Positions 52,881 through 60,397 of a stretch of DNA of 64,000 bases are shown here, piece by piece. This stretch comes from Allobosea thiooxidans (GTDB taxonomy: Bacteria; Pseudomonadota; Alphaproteobacteria; Rhizobiales; Beijerinckiaceae), in contig NZ_FUYX01000009.1 in NCBI RefSeq assembly GCF_900168195.1, positions 1 through 64,000 on the forward strand, read 5' to 3'. The notes under the pieces were generated by a model. It worked only from the letters and a program-made list of their open reading frames with translations. It had not been told where the DNA came from and did not search any database. The stretch's first letter is position 1, and each line of letters opens with the position of its first letter. Both the position numbers and the translations under genes were made by a program.

Positions 52881-53168
52881 TTAGACCTTCGGGGGCAGGC
52901 TCCCACGGTCAAAGACCGGGACAGATTCCGTGGGCACTCCGGGACGACTGCCTACTGGAATATCCTCTGCGGCCTTACGCACGGCTTCTTCGGATTCGGT
53001 CAGACCATCGGGAGTATCGTTTGCATCGCTCCCTTCGTCGTGAACATTGGTGCGCTCGCTTTTTCGCCGGCCGGTTTGCACTGGATCCGAAGCAAGCGGG
53101 CTCTCCGTTGGTGTGACGACCTGCCTCTCATCTTCAAGCAGTGCTGGATTTTCTCGCTGCTTTGGCAT
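52881..53168 (-). CDS. Acidic disordered hypothetical protein
   Basis: The 95-residue product (ATG 53168, MPKQRENPALLEDERQ) is rich in Glu, Asp, Pro and Thr and looks unstructured (EGSDANDTPDGLTESEEAVRKAAEDIP). It is encoded opposite to its neighbours on the left, and downstream of the SOS-type operon. No domain recognised. Confidence 0.4.
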   Translation of the reverse strand: MPKQRENPALLEDERQVVTPTESPLASDPVQTGRRKSERTNVHDEGSDANDTPDGLTESEEAVRKAAEDIPVGSRPGVPTESVPVFDRGSLPPKV

Positions 53169-53222
53169 GGCGCTCTCCTTCATTGGAGTAAGCCATGTAG
53201 CTCGCGGTTTGTTCCTTGGCGG

Positions 53223-53972
53223 TTAGAGTAAGGCAGCCTGTGCCGGGAGCTCGTCTTCGCCGTTGTCCCCATCCTTCTTGCCGCCGCGAGCAACGATATC
53301 GAGAGAGCCGTCGGGCAGAGGTCGTTGTAACGCCCTCGCCTGCTCCCATGGCGCCGTCATCCAGGTCTCGCATTCTTCGGGCGTCGTCAGTATCACCGGC
53401 ATCGCCTTGGGGTGGATTGCACCAACTTCGGCATTCGGTTCCGTCGTCAGGAAGGCGTAGAGGTCGATCGTCTCTTCGCCTGTCTTGATCTTGCGCACGC
53501 TGGTCCACTGAGGAGCCCAGATCCCGGCGAAGAACGCCGTCGGCCGCTCCTCACCGAACGCAAACCAGTGGTTCCCACCCGGGCCCGGTTCAGCGAATGA
53601 ATTGAACGGCACCAGACACCGGCTCTCGACACCGAGCCAGCGCTTCCAATGCGAGCTCGAGGTGTTGCGCACGTTCGTCGTCCCGCCATCGGGTTCCATG
53701 CGCAGAAGCTGATCGAAGTCGACCTCTTGGCCCTTCGCCCGCAGCTTGTCGGCCCGCTTGGTCGCCGCGTCGAGAAGCGCCTTCTTAGACGAAGGCATGC
53801 CCCAGCGTGTCATAGCGAGGCGGGGGCCACCGGCATCATTCCGGACGATGGGCGCAGCGTAGTCCGGGAAGATGCCCGGCTGCGGCGGCATGTTCACACC
53901 CGCTGCGTCGAACTTCGCGAAGAGCTTTCTGATCGCCTCGACGTTGCGGGTATGGCTGTAGAGGTTGCACAT
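53223..53972 (-). CDS. SRAP/YedK (HMCES-family) abasic-site DNA-protein crosslink protein
   Basis: SRAP proteins form a thiazolidine bond between Cys2 and abasic sites in single-stranded DNA and protect them. The 249-residue protein starts MCNLYSHTRN with Cys2 in place. RLAMTRWGMPSS, NVRNTSSSHWKRWLGVESRCLVPFNSFAEP, the Glu-containing FFAGIWAPQW and AIHPKAMPVIL with the active-site His follow. It is the distal gene of the minus-strand operon headed by a LexA-type box, which fits a damage-response role. It overlaps the upstream gene by 79 bp. Confidence 0.92.
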   Translation of the reverse strand: MCNLYSHTRNVEAIRKLFAKFDAAGVNMPPQPGIFPDYAAPIVRNDAGGPRLAMTRWGMPSSKKALLDAATKRADKLRAKGQEVDFDQLLRMEPDGGTTNVRNTSSSHWKRWLGVESRCLVPFNSFAEPGPGGNHWFAFGEERPTAFFAGIWAPQWTSVRKIKTGEETIDLYAFLTTEPNAEVGAIHPKAMPVILTTPEECETWMTAPWEQARALQRPLPDGSLDIVARGGKKDGDNGEDELPAQAALL

Positions 53973-54514
53973 GGTGTTCGCCTCTGGCTCTGATCGATGA
54001 TGTTCTGCGGCAAACGCGCGCCAATGAACAGTCGGGCCGTCTCATCGGCTGTCAGGATCATGCCGCCGTGCTCGTCGACGAACGCCACGGCAAGGCCGAA
54101 ATCCGTGGTCCGGATGTGGATCGCACCGAGATCAAGGTACTCCTCGACGCGAAAGCCCGTCCCCGTCTCGTCGAGCCAGGACGAGAACTCGCGCGCCGCC
54201 GTCCTCACCTCCGAAGGAGCCAGCGAAACCACAACGCCGTAAGGCCATTCCGGCAGGATCAGCGCCTCCTCGATCAGATAGTAGTTGCCATCGTCGCTCG
54301 CTCCGTTGAACGGTCCCGAGACCTCACAGCCATAGCTTCCGGCGGTCTCCCTCAACAGATCGAATGGCAGATTGAGCTCGAGCATCGCGCTCTCGGCGAT
54401 GACGCAGGGCTGTCCGGTTTTGATCGCTTCGGCCGCCAAGGCGGCGACCAGTTCAATCCCCTCCGACACGGCGCCGGCGCGGCTCTTGTGAAGGCGCGGC
54501 TGGGAGTTGGTCAT
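53894..54514 (-). CDS. Hypothetical protein upstream of SRAP
   Basis: The 206-residue product is well ordered up to about 180 (IELVAALAAEAIKTGQPCVIAESAML, EEALILPEWPYGVVVSLAPSEVRTAAREFSSWL, FGLAVAFVDEHGGMILTADETARLFIG), then ends in a Ser/Arg-rich tail that is encoded over the start of the SRAP gene. The tail may come from a lost stop codon. The ordered part looks like an alpha-beta domain of unknown family. Confidence 0.5.
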   Translation of the reverse strand: MTNSQPRLHKSRAGAVSEGIELVAALAAEAIKTGQPCVIAESAMLELNLPFDLLRETAGSYGCEVSGPFNGASDDGNYYLIEEALILPEWPYGVVVSLAPSEVRTAAREFSSWLDETGTGFRVEEYLDLGAIHIRTTDFGLAVAFVDEHGGMILTADETARLFIGARLPQNIIDQSQRRTPCATSTAIPATSRRSESSSRSSTQRV

Positions 54515-54845
54515 CCTTCCCTCCTTCGATCAGGGTGAGTTCCGACAGCGATGGCGGCAGATCAGGCGGATCGGTCCGCCGCAGATCCGGGCAATAGGCC
54601 CCGCATTTGGCGCCGTATTTCTGGGGCTTCCGGGCCGGGTTCCACGGTGAATAGGCGCAGGTCCCGATGAAGGCGATCACTATCCCGCCAACCGAAATCC
54701 GGCTGCCGTGTTTCGCCGCGATGTCCGCGACCCGATAGCTCCCGCCCCGCCGGCAGTAGTGGCAACTCAGGTGCAGGACGGTCCACGGGAAGTCCCGCAG
54801 CTCGGTCGCTTCTGTCGGCCTGAATGTTCGATTTTCCTGTCCCAT
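54453..54845 (-). CDS. Cys-rich hypothetical protein
   Basis: The 130-residue product has LHLSCHYCRRGGSYRVADIAAKHG, a CxxC zinc-ribbon-like knuckle with an HTH-like continuation, and a second set ACAYS/GAKCGAYCPDLR. This suggests a zinc-binding DNA-associated protein. Its 3' end overlaps the next gene by 62 bp. It is the second gene of the unit controlled from the LexA-type box. Confidence 0.5.
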   Translation of the reverse strand: MGQENRTFRPTEATELRDFPWTVLHLSCHYCRRGGSYRVADIAAKHGSRISVGGIVIAFIGTCAYSPWNPARKPQKYGAKCGAYCPDLRRTDPPDLPPSLSELTLIEGGKDDQLPAAPSQEPRRRRVGGD

Positions 54846-54851
54846 GGTGCT

Positions 54852-55091
54852 TCATCGCTCAGGCTCCCGTATCGGCCTGGCGCCCCGCGAAAACAGGCCA
54901 CGCACGAAGCCGAACGATACCGAGCGATCAGCATCGCTCAAGGCCGCCGTGTAAGCGGCATTGGCCTCCTTCAAGGCGCGGTAGGTCGCGCGCAGCGCGG
55001 CTCTGTCGGTTCCAAATTCGTCGACAAGCTCAACGATTTCCCATTCGAATTCGTCGGCTTCCGGCGGCTTCTGTAGCGGCTCGGCTGACAT
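54852..55091 (-). CDS. Small hypothetical protein heading the SOS-type operon
   Basis: From ATG 55091 (MSAEPLQKPPEADEFEWE) the product has 79 residues, mainly helical (IVELVDEFGTDRAALRATYRALKEANAAYTAAL). The start lies 22 bp from the LexA-type box, within the span of a normal promoter. A longer frame upstream would read through the box and is rejected. No family recognised. Confidence 0.55.
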   Translation of the reverse strand: MSAEPLQKPPEADEFEWEIVELVDEFGTDRAALRATYRALKEANAAYTAALSDADRSVSFGFVRGLFSRGARPIREPER

Positions 55092-55112
55092 GGTTCTCGT
55101 CCTCGGATATGA

Positions 55113-55127
55113 GAACAATATGAGAAC
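55113..55127 (-). promoter_or_regulatory. LexA-type SOS box GTTC-N7-GTTC
   Basis: On the minus strand the bases read GTTCTCATATTGTTC, exactly the direct repeat GTTC-N7-GTTC used by LexA of alphaproteobacteria. It sits between the divergent genes at 55091 (minus) and 55147 (plus). The minus-strand unit ends in an SRAP gene, which supports SOS control. Confidence 0.7.
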
Positions 55128-55146
55128 AAAACAGAGCTTCGAGTCA

Positions 55147-55416
55147 ATGCCCTGGATTCGCCCGGGGGATGTGGCTGGGGGCGCAAGGACCATCGGGCAG
55201 CATCTTTCGAGGGGGTTCTGCCTCGTCGAAATCTGGTGCCTCGAATGCATGTCCATGGGCGAGATCATGGTCCACGACCTGCCGCCCGGCATGGCAATCG
55301 CCAAGGTCTGGAAGCGCTACCGCTGCAGCGACTGCGGCGGAAAAAACCTGTGGTCCGGCGTGAGTTGTGCTGAGATCGTAGCGCGCGATCAGGCGGGCCT
55401 GTTGGGCCGGCTCTGA
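55147..55416 (+). CDS. Zinc-ribbon hypothetical protein
   Basis: The 89-residue product (ATG 55147, MPWIRPGDVAGG) has two CxxC pairs, EIWCLECMSMGE and YRCSDCGGKNLW, as in zinc ribbons. An ATG at 55120 would start inside the LexA-type box and is less likely. It is divergent from the SOS-type operon, so the same box could control it too. Function unknown. Confidence 0.5.
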   Translation: MPWIRPGDVAGGARTIGQHLSRGFCLVEIWCLECMSMGEIMVHDLPPGMAIAKVWKRYRCSDCGGKNLWSGVSCAEIVARDQAGLLGRL

Positions 55417-55438
55417 CCAGCGCAGGTGGAGGTCTCGA

Positions 55439-55588
55439 ATGCAGATCGCTACGCAGGCAGAATACGACGCAGCCATCGACCGGATCCAGGCCCTGACCGG
55501 AGCGCCGGAAGGTAGTCCCGAAGAGAAGGAACTCTTGAAGCTCGTCCTGGCTGTCGAGATCTGGGAAACGAAGCACCGGATCGGCTAA
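55439..55588 (+). CDS. Small 49-residue protein
   Basis: ATG 55439 follows GGAGG by 7 nt, a strong ribosome-binding site. The product, MQIATQAEYDAAIDRIQAL at the start and VEIWETKHRIG at the end, resembles the N-terminal helix pair of HigA-type antitoxins, but has no HTH. Its 3' end overlaps the convergent ligase gene by 4 bp. Confidence 0.5.
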   Translation: MQIATQAEYDAAIDRIQALTGAPEGSPEEKELLKLVLAVEIWETKHRIG

Positions 55589-56622
55589 GCCGGGATCTCA
55601 TAGACTGCTGCCTCATCGGCCTCCTCACGCAGGCCTTTGAAAGAGGCGTGCCGGAGCTTGCCATCGTCGGTCCAGGCGCGAAATGCGATCTCGGCGACCA
55701 GGGCCGGCGCGATCCAGCGATAGGTTTGGCGCCGGCCTTGCATCGAAACGGCAGGCTTTGGAGTGGCGAGACTGTCCATCTGATTGCGGAGCGCGGTGGC
55801 GCTGGCCTGGGTGAAGCCCGTGCCTACGCCGCCGACATAGACCAGCCCGTCGCCCTTGCGCGCGGCAAGCGCCAATCGCCCAATGCCGCCAAGGGCCACG
55901 GTCGAAGGCTCATAGCCAATGATGACGAAGCTCTCGGACTGAACGCATTTGATCTTGAGCCATTCACCGCCCCGGCCAGACCGGTAAGGCGCCCTGCGGC
56001 TCTTGGCGATGATGCCTTCCAGGCCCATCTCGCAGGCCGTATCGAGCAACTCGGCGCCAGTGGCCGCGATGTCCTCGCTGAAGCGGATCGGACCACCCAA
56101 ACCAGAAAGGAGATGGCTCAGCAGCGCGCGGCGCTCGACCTGCTCCATGCGGCGAAGGTCATGGCCGTCGAGATAGAGGAGGTCGAATGCATAAAGCATT
56201 GCCTCACCCGCGTTGCGCTTACCGCCTCGGCCGCCCAGAGCACGTTGCAAAGCGCCAAAGTCAGCGCGGCCCATTTCGTCGAGGACGACTGCTTCACCGT
56301 CGAGGATTGCGGTGTCGACGCCCAGGCGCTTGGCGCCGGCCACGATCGATGGGAAGCGATGCGTCCAATCATGGCCGCCGCGGGTTACGACGCGGACGTT
56401 CGCGCCGAGCTCGACGTGGACAGCCAGCCGGTAGCCATCCCACTTGACCTCATAGGCCCAATCCGGTCCCGCCGGGACCTTGCTCGCCAGCAGAGCCAGG
56501 CACGGCTCGACGCGATCAGGCATAGGATCGTGGAAGAGATCCGGGAGCGCGTCATTCGGCCGGGTGAGCGCCCCCTTGACCGTATCGCCGCCCAGCCCGG
56601 CCCTCAGAACCCGACGCACCAT
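55585..56622 (-). CDS. ATP-dependent DNA ligase, LigD ligase-domain type
   Basis: The 345-residue enzyme has the nucleotidyl Lys60 in YEVKWDGYRLAVH (motif I), FDLLYLDGHDLR (motif III region), EGIIAKSRRAPYRSGRGGEWLKIKC (motifs IV-V) and a C-terminal OB domain (FVIIGYEPSTVALGG). It corresponds to the ligase module of bacterial NHEJ LigD without polymerase or phosphoesterase parts. No ku gene is next to it. It may seal phage DNA or assist repair. A start at the internal Met34 is possible. Confidence 0.9.
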   Translation of the reverse strand: MVRRVLRAGLGGDTVKGALTRPNDALPDLFHDPMPDRVEPCLALLASKVPAGPDWAYEVKWDGYRLAVHVELGANVRVVTRGGHDWTHRFPSIVAGAKRLGVDTAILDGEAVVLDEMGRADFGALQRALGGRGGKRNAGEAMLYAFDLLYLDGHDLRRMEQVERRALLSHLLSGLGGPIRFSEDIAATGAELLDTACEMGLEGIIAKSRRAPYRSGRGGEWLKIKCVQSESFVIIGYEPSTVALGGIGRLALAARKGDGLVYVGGVGTGFTQASATALRNQMDSLATPKPAVSMQGRRQTYRWIAPALVAEIAFRAWTDDGKLRHASFKGLREEADEAAVYEIPA

Positions 56623-56782
56623 AGACGCAACTCCCGGACGGCACCGAGTTGCAAACGGGCCGCAGCGCGATTCGTTCCCCCTTGCCGAAGCTGGATCGTG
56701 GCGCTTTAATGGCGAAAGGGGGAGCTACGCCCCTTCCCGCGATCATCAATTTCGGCTTCTCAATGGCTTTGAGGAGGCGGTC

Positions 56783-57028
56783 ATGCATACCGGAAAAGGG
56801 TCCCTGATCCTTCGCGGTGGGCGCAGGATCCCTGTGATCTATCGCTTTGGCAGCAACCACGGTGATACACGGGAGGGCTTTCTTGATTGCGACGTCTCGG
56901 AGATCGATCCAGGCGTTTTGCTCGATCGTCTCACCGTCATCTGCGACGATGGAACTAGCGTCATCATCGCCGTGATGCATTCCAGCGACCGGTATTTGGC
57001 GGTGATTGGACGGCTCGGAGGCCCGTAG
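56783..57028 (+). CDS. Hypothetical protein
   Basis: The 81-residue product (ATG 56783, box GAGGAGG) is beta-rich: SLILRGGRRIPVIYRFGSNHGDTREGFLDCDVSEIDPGVLLDRLTVICDDGTSVIIAVMHSS split by short turns. The pattern resembles PilZ-like or small barrel proteins, but no motif is decisive. Strong ribosome-binding site supports the gene. Confidence 0.55.
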   Translation: MHTGKGSLILRGGRRIPVIYRFGSNHGDTREGFLDCDVSEIDPGVLLDRLTVICDDGTSVIIAVMHSSDRYLAVIGRLGGP

Positions 57029-57036
57029 ACTTCGCC

Positions 57037-57300
57037 TTGCGACACTATCAGAAAGCCGGATTGCAGCGCCTTCTTCTCCGTTGCCCCGATCGGCGTAACG
57101 AGTTGCTGCAGGCCGCCTCAATGCCAGAAATGGCCAAGCTCTGCGAATCCTACGAGCAGGCCTGGCAGGCCGCTCTCTACTGGGCCGGTGTTCCGGGGTG
57201 GGATGCCGCCGAAATCGCTGCCGATTTTCGGCGGCTGATCACAGCGCTCGAAGAGGAAGCCTTGAGGATTACCGAATTGCGCGTGAAGCGGCTGGCGTAA
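57037..57300 (+). CDS. Hypothetical helical protein
   Basis: The 87-residue frame starts with a TTG, so a shorter version from ATG 57121 (MPEMAKLCESYEQAW) is equally possible. The conserved-looking part is CESYEQAWQAALYWAGVPGWDAAEIAADFRRLI. No family recognised. Confidence 0.4.
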   Translation: MRHYQKAGLQRLLLRCPDRRNELLQAASMPEMAKLCESYEQAWQAALYWAGVPGWDAAEIAADFRRLITALEEEALRITELRVKRLA

Positions 57301-57408
57301 CGCTGAACAAAGCCGCGCCCCTTCTTCGCTCGCTTGTGTCGATCCGGAACAGGCAATGCAGCAAGCCGGTTGTCCCAGCGGAGGGACGTCTTTGGCAAGC
57401 GGTGAGAC

Positions 57409-57606
57409 ATGCACCCCGTTCTGCATCAGAAGCTGCGTGAGCTATTCAGTGAGGCAAGCACGGCGGTGGCCGCCGCGCAGCACGCGCTTGGTCCGGAAGA
57501 AAGCGACTTGATCGCGGTCGATGACCAAGCCTTAGTCGAGGCAACGCTTCGCCTGCAGCAGATCATCGCTGAGGTCACAGCAATCCAGGATTCCGAGGCG
57601 AGGTGA
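57409..57606 (+). CDS. Small conserved hypothetical protein (paralogue of 17789-17986)
   Basis: The 65-residue helical protein is 38/65 identical to the product at 17789-17986. The ends LHQKLRELFSEA and EATLRLQQIIAEVTAIQDSEAR are the conserved parts. The middle is diverged. Being in the phage-derived island here and next to the attR-like site there suggests mobility-linked spread. Confidence 0.65.
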   Translation: MHPVLHQKLRELFSEASTAVAAAQHALGPEESDLIAVDDQALVEATLRLQQIIAEVTAIQDSEAR

Positions 57607-57741
57607 GCGCATTTCTGCCCTGCTGTCGCTAGTTCGGCGGCGGGCCTGAGCTGATATCTCAGAATGAGGGTTTGGATTTCATATTGAGTCTTCTTTGCGC
57701 TCAATCCAAGCTTCCAACTCGGCCATGGACACGAGAAGCAT

Positions 57742-58188
57742 ATGACAATTGCGGCGATTCTCCCGCTAGCTCCCTCTATCGATCAAATTGGACGTATCAT
57801 TGCGACCGTTGCTGCTCCGGCCTTTCTGCTCGGGGCGGTCGCAGCGTTTATTTCCGTGATCATGGTCAGGATAAATCGAGTTATCGATCGATCGCATTAC
57901 ATACATGGCATCTCTGAGCACGACACCAGAGCTTACCTCAGAGGCGATCTTCCGCGATTGCGGCATCGCGCGTCCCTTTTAAACAGAGCATTGTTTAGTG
58001 CTGTTATGGCTGCAATTATGACGTCCTTGATAATCATTATAGCTTTCGTTAGCGCTCTGTTTCATTTTGCGCATGAGTATGGCGCCGCGATTCTGTTTGT
58101 GGCGGCGCTTATTTTATTTTGTGCAGCGCTGATTGATCTCGCGCGAGAGACGCGTATCGCGCTTCATCAAAACGATCTTCATGGGTAG
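57742..58188 (+). CDS. DUF2721-like membrane protein
   Basis: The 148-residue product has three hydrophobic segments: ATVAAPAFLLGAVAAFISVI, ALFSAVMAAIMTSLIIIIAFVSALF and AAILFVAALILFCAALIDLA. Between them lies VRINRVIDRSHYI and LPRLRHRASLLNRAL, the RxxRxxDR-type signature of DUF2721 proteins. Base composition here is AT-richer than in the flanks, a sign of separate origin. Function unknown. Confidence 0.7.
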   Translation: MTIAAILPLAPSIDQIGRIIATVAAPAFLLGAVAAFISVIMVRINRVIDRSHYIHGISEHDTRAYLRGDLPRLRHRASLLNRALFSAVMAAIMTSLIIIIAFVSALFHFAHEYGAAILFVAALILFCAALIDLARETRIALHQNDLHG

Positions 58189-58333
58189 CCGACCGTTCCT
58201 CGATCGCAGCCGTGCAAGCGGATCGCGGCGCCTTGCCTTGGCTTTTGCGTGAAATCAAAGACCAAGGAACAATCTATCGCGCAAAGGCGAATTCAGCTTC
58301 AATAGCTGTGGTGTATGTGTTCCGGGGGGAGTC

Positions 58334-58780
58334 ATGCAGTTAGAAGTTGATGATTCTTACGCCAACAAAATATTAACCTCACTCAAACTCATGCTTCCCG
58401 ACTGCCTTATTTGTGGCGCCCCAACGCTACTCGACATTGCCAACATGACGGGAACTAGCGCGCGAAGCCTCCAACGGAAGCTTTTGATCGTCGGAATGAC
58501 ATACTCAAAGTTGCTCGAGCTCGCTCGATACGAGAATGCCTCCGCTCTCCTGAGCAACAGCGATATGAAACTGATCGAGGTGGCTTTTGCGGCGGGTTAC
58601 ACGGATCCGGCGCATTTTTCTCGTGCTTTTCGCCGCATGAGCGGGATGACACCCCGCAGCTTCCGAAGCGAGCGACGCAGCGGCAAGAACGGCCCGGCCC
58701 GTTTTCCCGGAGCCGGGCCAATACGACCGGCATCGCGCACTGACGATCGGCATCGAATCGCGACAGAAGGGAGCCGTTGA
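58334..58780 (+). CDS. Short AraC-family DNA-binding protein
   Basis: The 148-residue product has a full AraC double HTH: DIANMTGTSARSLQRKLLIVGMTYSKLLE and KLIEVAFAAGYTDPAHFSRAFRRMSGMTPRSFRSE. The N-terminal sensor domain of usual AraC regulators (about 150 residues more) is missing. The last 30 residues (KNGPARFPGAGPIRPASRT...) look unnatural. In another frame the same DNA encodes a more protein-like sequence up to 58868. A frameshift near 58690 is possible. Confidence 0.7.
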   Translation: MQLEVDDSYANKILTSLKLMLPDCLICGAPTLLDIANMTGTSARSLQRKLLIVGMTYSKLLELARYENASALLSNSDMKLIEVAFAAGYTDPAHFSRAFRRMSGMTPRSFRSERRSGKNGPARFPGAGPIRPASRTDDRHRIATEGSR

Positions 58781-59316
58781 TCGGCTTTTCGCGGAAGGTC
58801 TGACCAAGCTGAAAGCGTTCATCGCCCAGGCGAATGTAGAGATTGCGAAGCACCAGCTAACGCACTGAGACACCGTTTCGAAGTCCCACATAGGAAAGGA
58901 GCCGCCGTCGCGAGAGCGGCTCCCTTCCGGCGACGTCCTTGGGACGATCGCCGCCACGGTCCCCTTGGTATTGGGCTGACCTATGCGGGACCGTAGCGTC
59001 GAGACAACCCCCGGCAACCAACGCGGTTCCTCAAATTGCTCGGCAGGCACATCCTCGTCCGGACCTGCAGTGAGGATCGAAGCTCGGCCGCGGGCAAGAC
59101 ATTCGATCGCCGTCCAACGAAAAAGCCCCGCGAGCAGGAGCCAGCGGGGCAAGTCATGTGGGTAAAGGAACAGACGCGGAGGACTGCTCCGGTGCCTCGG
59201 TCCGCTAAGGCGGCTTGAGGTCGCCCTGCAGACGCGGCTGAAGCTGCCGGGCCTCGATCACGCGGTCAAGGTGTTCATTGACACTGCCGACGTCACTGCC
59301 GGTCAAGGCGAAAGAG
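58781..59316. other. Gene-poor stretch between the two phage gene blocks
   Basis: A possible coding remnant runs to a stop at 58868 (LTIGIESRQKGAVDRL, then AFIAQANVEIAKHQLTH). Past that I see only a terminator at 59120-59150 and no further gene. The AraC and TM-protein transcripts converge here. Confidence 0.45.
59120..59150 (-). terminator. Rho-independent terminator of the lysis operon
   Basis: On the minus strand GCCCCGC and GCGGGGC flank a 12-nt loop and are followed by TTTTT. It lies about 170 bp after the last lysis-block gene. Confidence 0.75.
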
Positions 59317-59526
59317 CTAGCGGTCTTTGAACGCCAGCCTCAGGAATGCGAGCGCGCCAGCCAAAAGACAAGCAGTCAGAGCTCCGGTGAACAGGTCGAA
59401 TATGATCCACGCGACGACGCCTAGCGTCGCGGCAAAGCCCAAATGCAGAGCAGCCAAACCCAACGCCCCCCAAGCAGCCGCTTCGGGACAGTAATTTCGT
59501 ATGGGCTGGAACGCAAAAAGCCGCAC
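59317..59526 (-). CDS. Small membrane protein of the lysis block
   Basis: The 69-residue product (MRLFAFQPIRNYCPE) has two hydrophobic segments (AWGALGLAALHLGFAATLGVVAWIIF and FTGALTACLLAGALAFLRLAF). It is the last gene of the minus-strand block before the terminator. A frame to 59605 in another phase gives an Arg/Ser-rich sequence and is less likely. Spanin- or holin-like role possible. Confidence 0.5.
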   Translation of the reverse strand: MRLFAFQPIRNYCPEAAAWGALGLAALHLGFAATLGVVAWIIFDLFTGALTACLLAGALAFLRLAFKDR

Positions 59527-59642
59527 AGCCCAGAAGGGCTGAGCGGGCCGAGTCTTCCCTAGATTCCGAGTTCGAGATGATCAGGAGTGGTTCACCTCCG
59601 TCCATGTTGGACGCCGGCAGCCGTTGCCCGTCGGCATTTCTG

Positions 59643-59912
59643 TCAACGGGCGATGCTGAAGCCTTTCGCGATGGCGGCCAGCACAGCGGCGACGATGGCG
59701 GTCACGATGACCTTGCCGACAATGCCCGAGGTCTTGTCGATGGCGAGGCGCAGGCGCCGCACGAACCGGAAGTCCTCCCTCGCCTCGCTGACGTGATCGG
59801 CCTCTTCGACCATCAGGCCGATATGGTCGAGCTCCGCGCGAACAGCAGTGCGGATGATCTGAGAAAGCTCGTCTCGCGTCATGGAGATCGTGACCTGATC
59901 GCCGCCGCTCAT
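59643..59912 (-). CDS. Small phage protein with C-terminal TM segment
   Basis: The 89-residue product (ATG 59912, MSGGDQVTISMTRDELS) has a helical part (IIRTAVRAELDHIGLMVEEADHVSEAREDF) and a C-terminal membrane span (GIVGKVIVTAIVAAVLAAIAKGF). It overlaps the holin-like gene by 4 bp. Such proteins accompany lysis genes in many alphaproteobacterial prophages; I associate it with the DUF6127 group, not certain. Confidence 0.55.
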   Translation of the reverse strand: MSGGDQVTISMTRDELSQIIRTAVRAELDHIGLMVEEADHVSEAREDFRFVRRLRLAIDKTSGIVGKVIVTAIVAAVLAAIAKGFSIAR

Positions 59913-60397
59913 GGACGTCGCCCCGCGTAGTGCGCGCTGAACCATTCTTTAGCGGTGTGGCCGCCCATGTAGAGGGTAAGGTAAAGGCCGGTGAAGGCGA
60001 CCAGATCGGCCATAGGCACCGTGATGCGGAAGAACGGGGCCAGGATCACGGCAAACGGCCACATCGCCAGAACGAGCCACATCCCGGCCGGGCGCCAGGC
60101 CGTGTAGAACCATCCGCGCACGGCATCCTGCGAGATGATGGCCGCGTAGTTCTCAGCCTCTTTCGCGAGGAGCGAATAGAGCTCCGGCCCCTTGACCGCC
60201 TCGACCTGCTTGACAATCTCGATCGCGCCCGGCTTCGTCTCGATGGCCTGCTTGACGGCTTCCGGGGTGGCGGGCGTGCCCAGCGCTTCCGCCAGAGCAC
60301 CGATTGCGGCGCCGGCCAGCGTACCAACAGGGCCACCAATGACGGTCCCCAGCAACGGGCCGCCCGCCTTGATGACGGCTTTGATCAGATCGTTCAT
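59909..60397 (-). CDS. Holin-like 3-TM protein
   Basis: The 162-residue protein starts MNDLIKAVIKAGGPLLGTVI with an Ala/Gly-rich first span, a soluble middle (AEALGTPATPEAVKQAIETKPG and ENYAAIISQDAVRGWFYTAWRPAGM) and two further spans (WLVLAMWPFAVILAPFF, ADLVAFTGLYLTLYMGG). The layout and the WRPAGMW...KEWF features match the 3-TM holin family known from gene transfer agents and prophages. It overlaps the endolysin gene by 4 bp, so lysis genes form a coupled unit. Confidence 0.8.
   Translation of the reverse strand: MNDLIKAVIKAGGPLLGTVIGGPVGTLAGAAIGALAEALGTPATPEAVKQAIETKPGAIEIVKQVEAVKGPELYSLLAKEAENYAAIISQDAVRGWFYTAWRPAGMWLVLAMWPFAVILAPFFRITVPMADLVAFTGLYLTLYMGGHTAKEWFSAHYAGRRP

Noticed and set aside
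59303..59605. 100-codon minus frame overlapping the small TM gene
   Set aside because: The alternative frame 59317-59526 encodes two clean membrane spans; the longer frame is Arg/Ser/Cys-rich without pattern.
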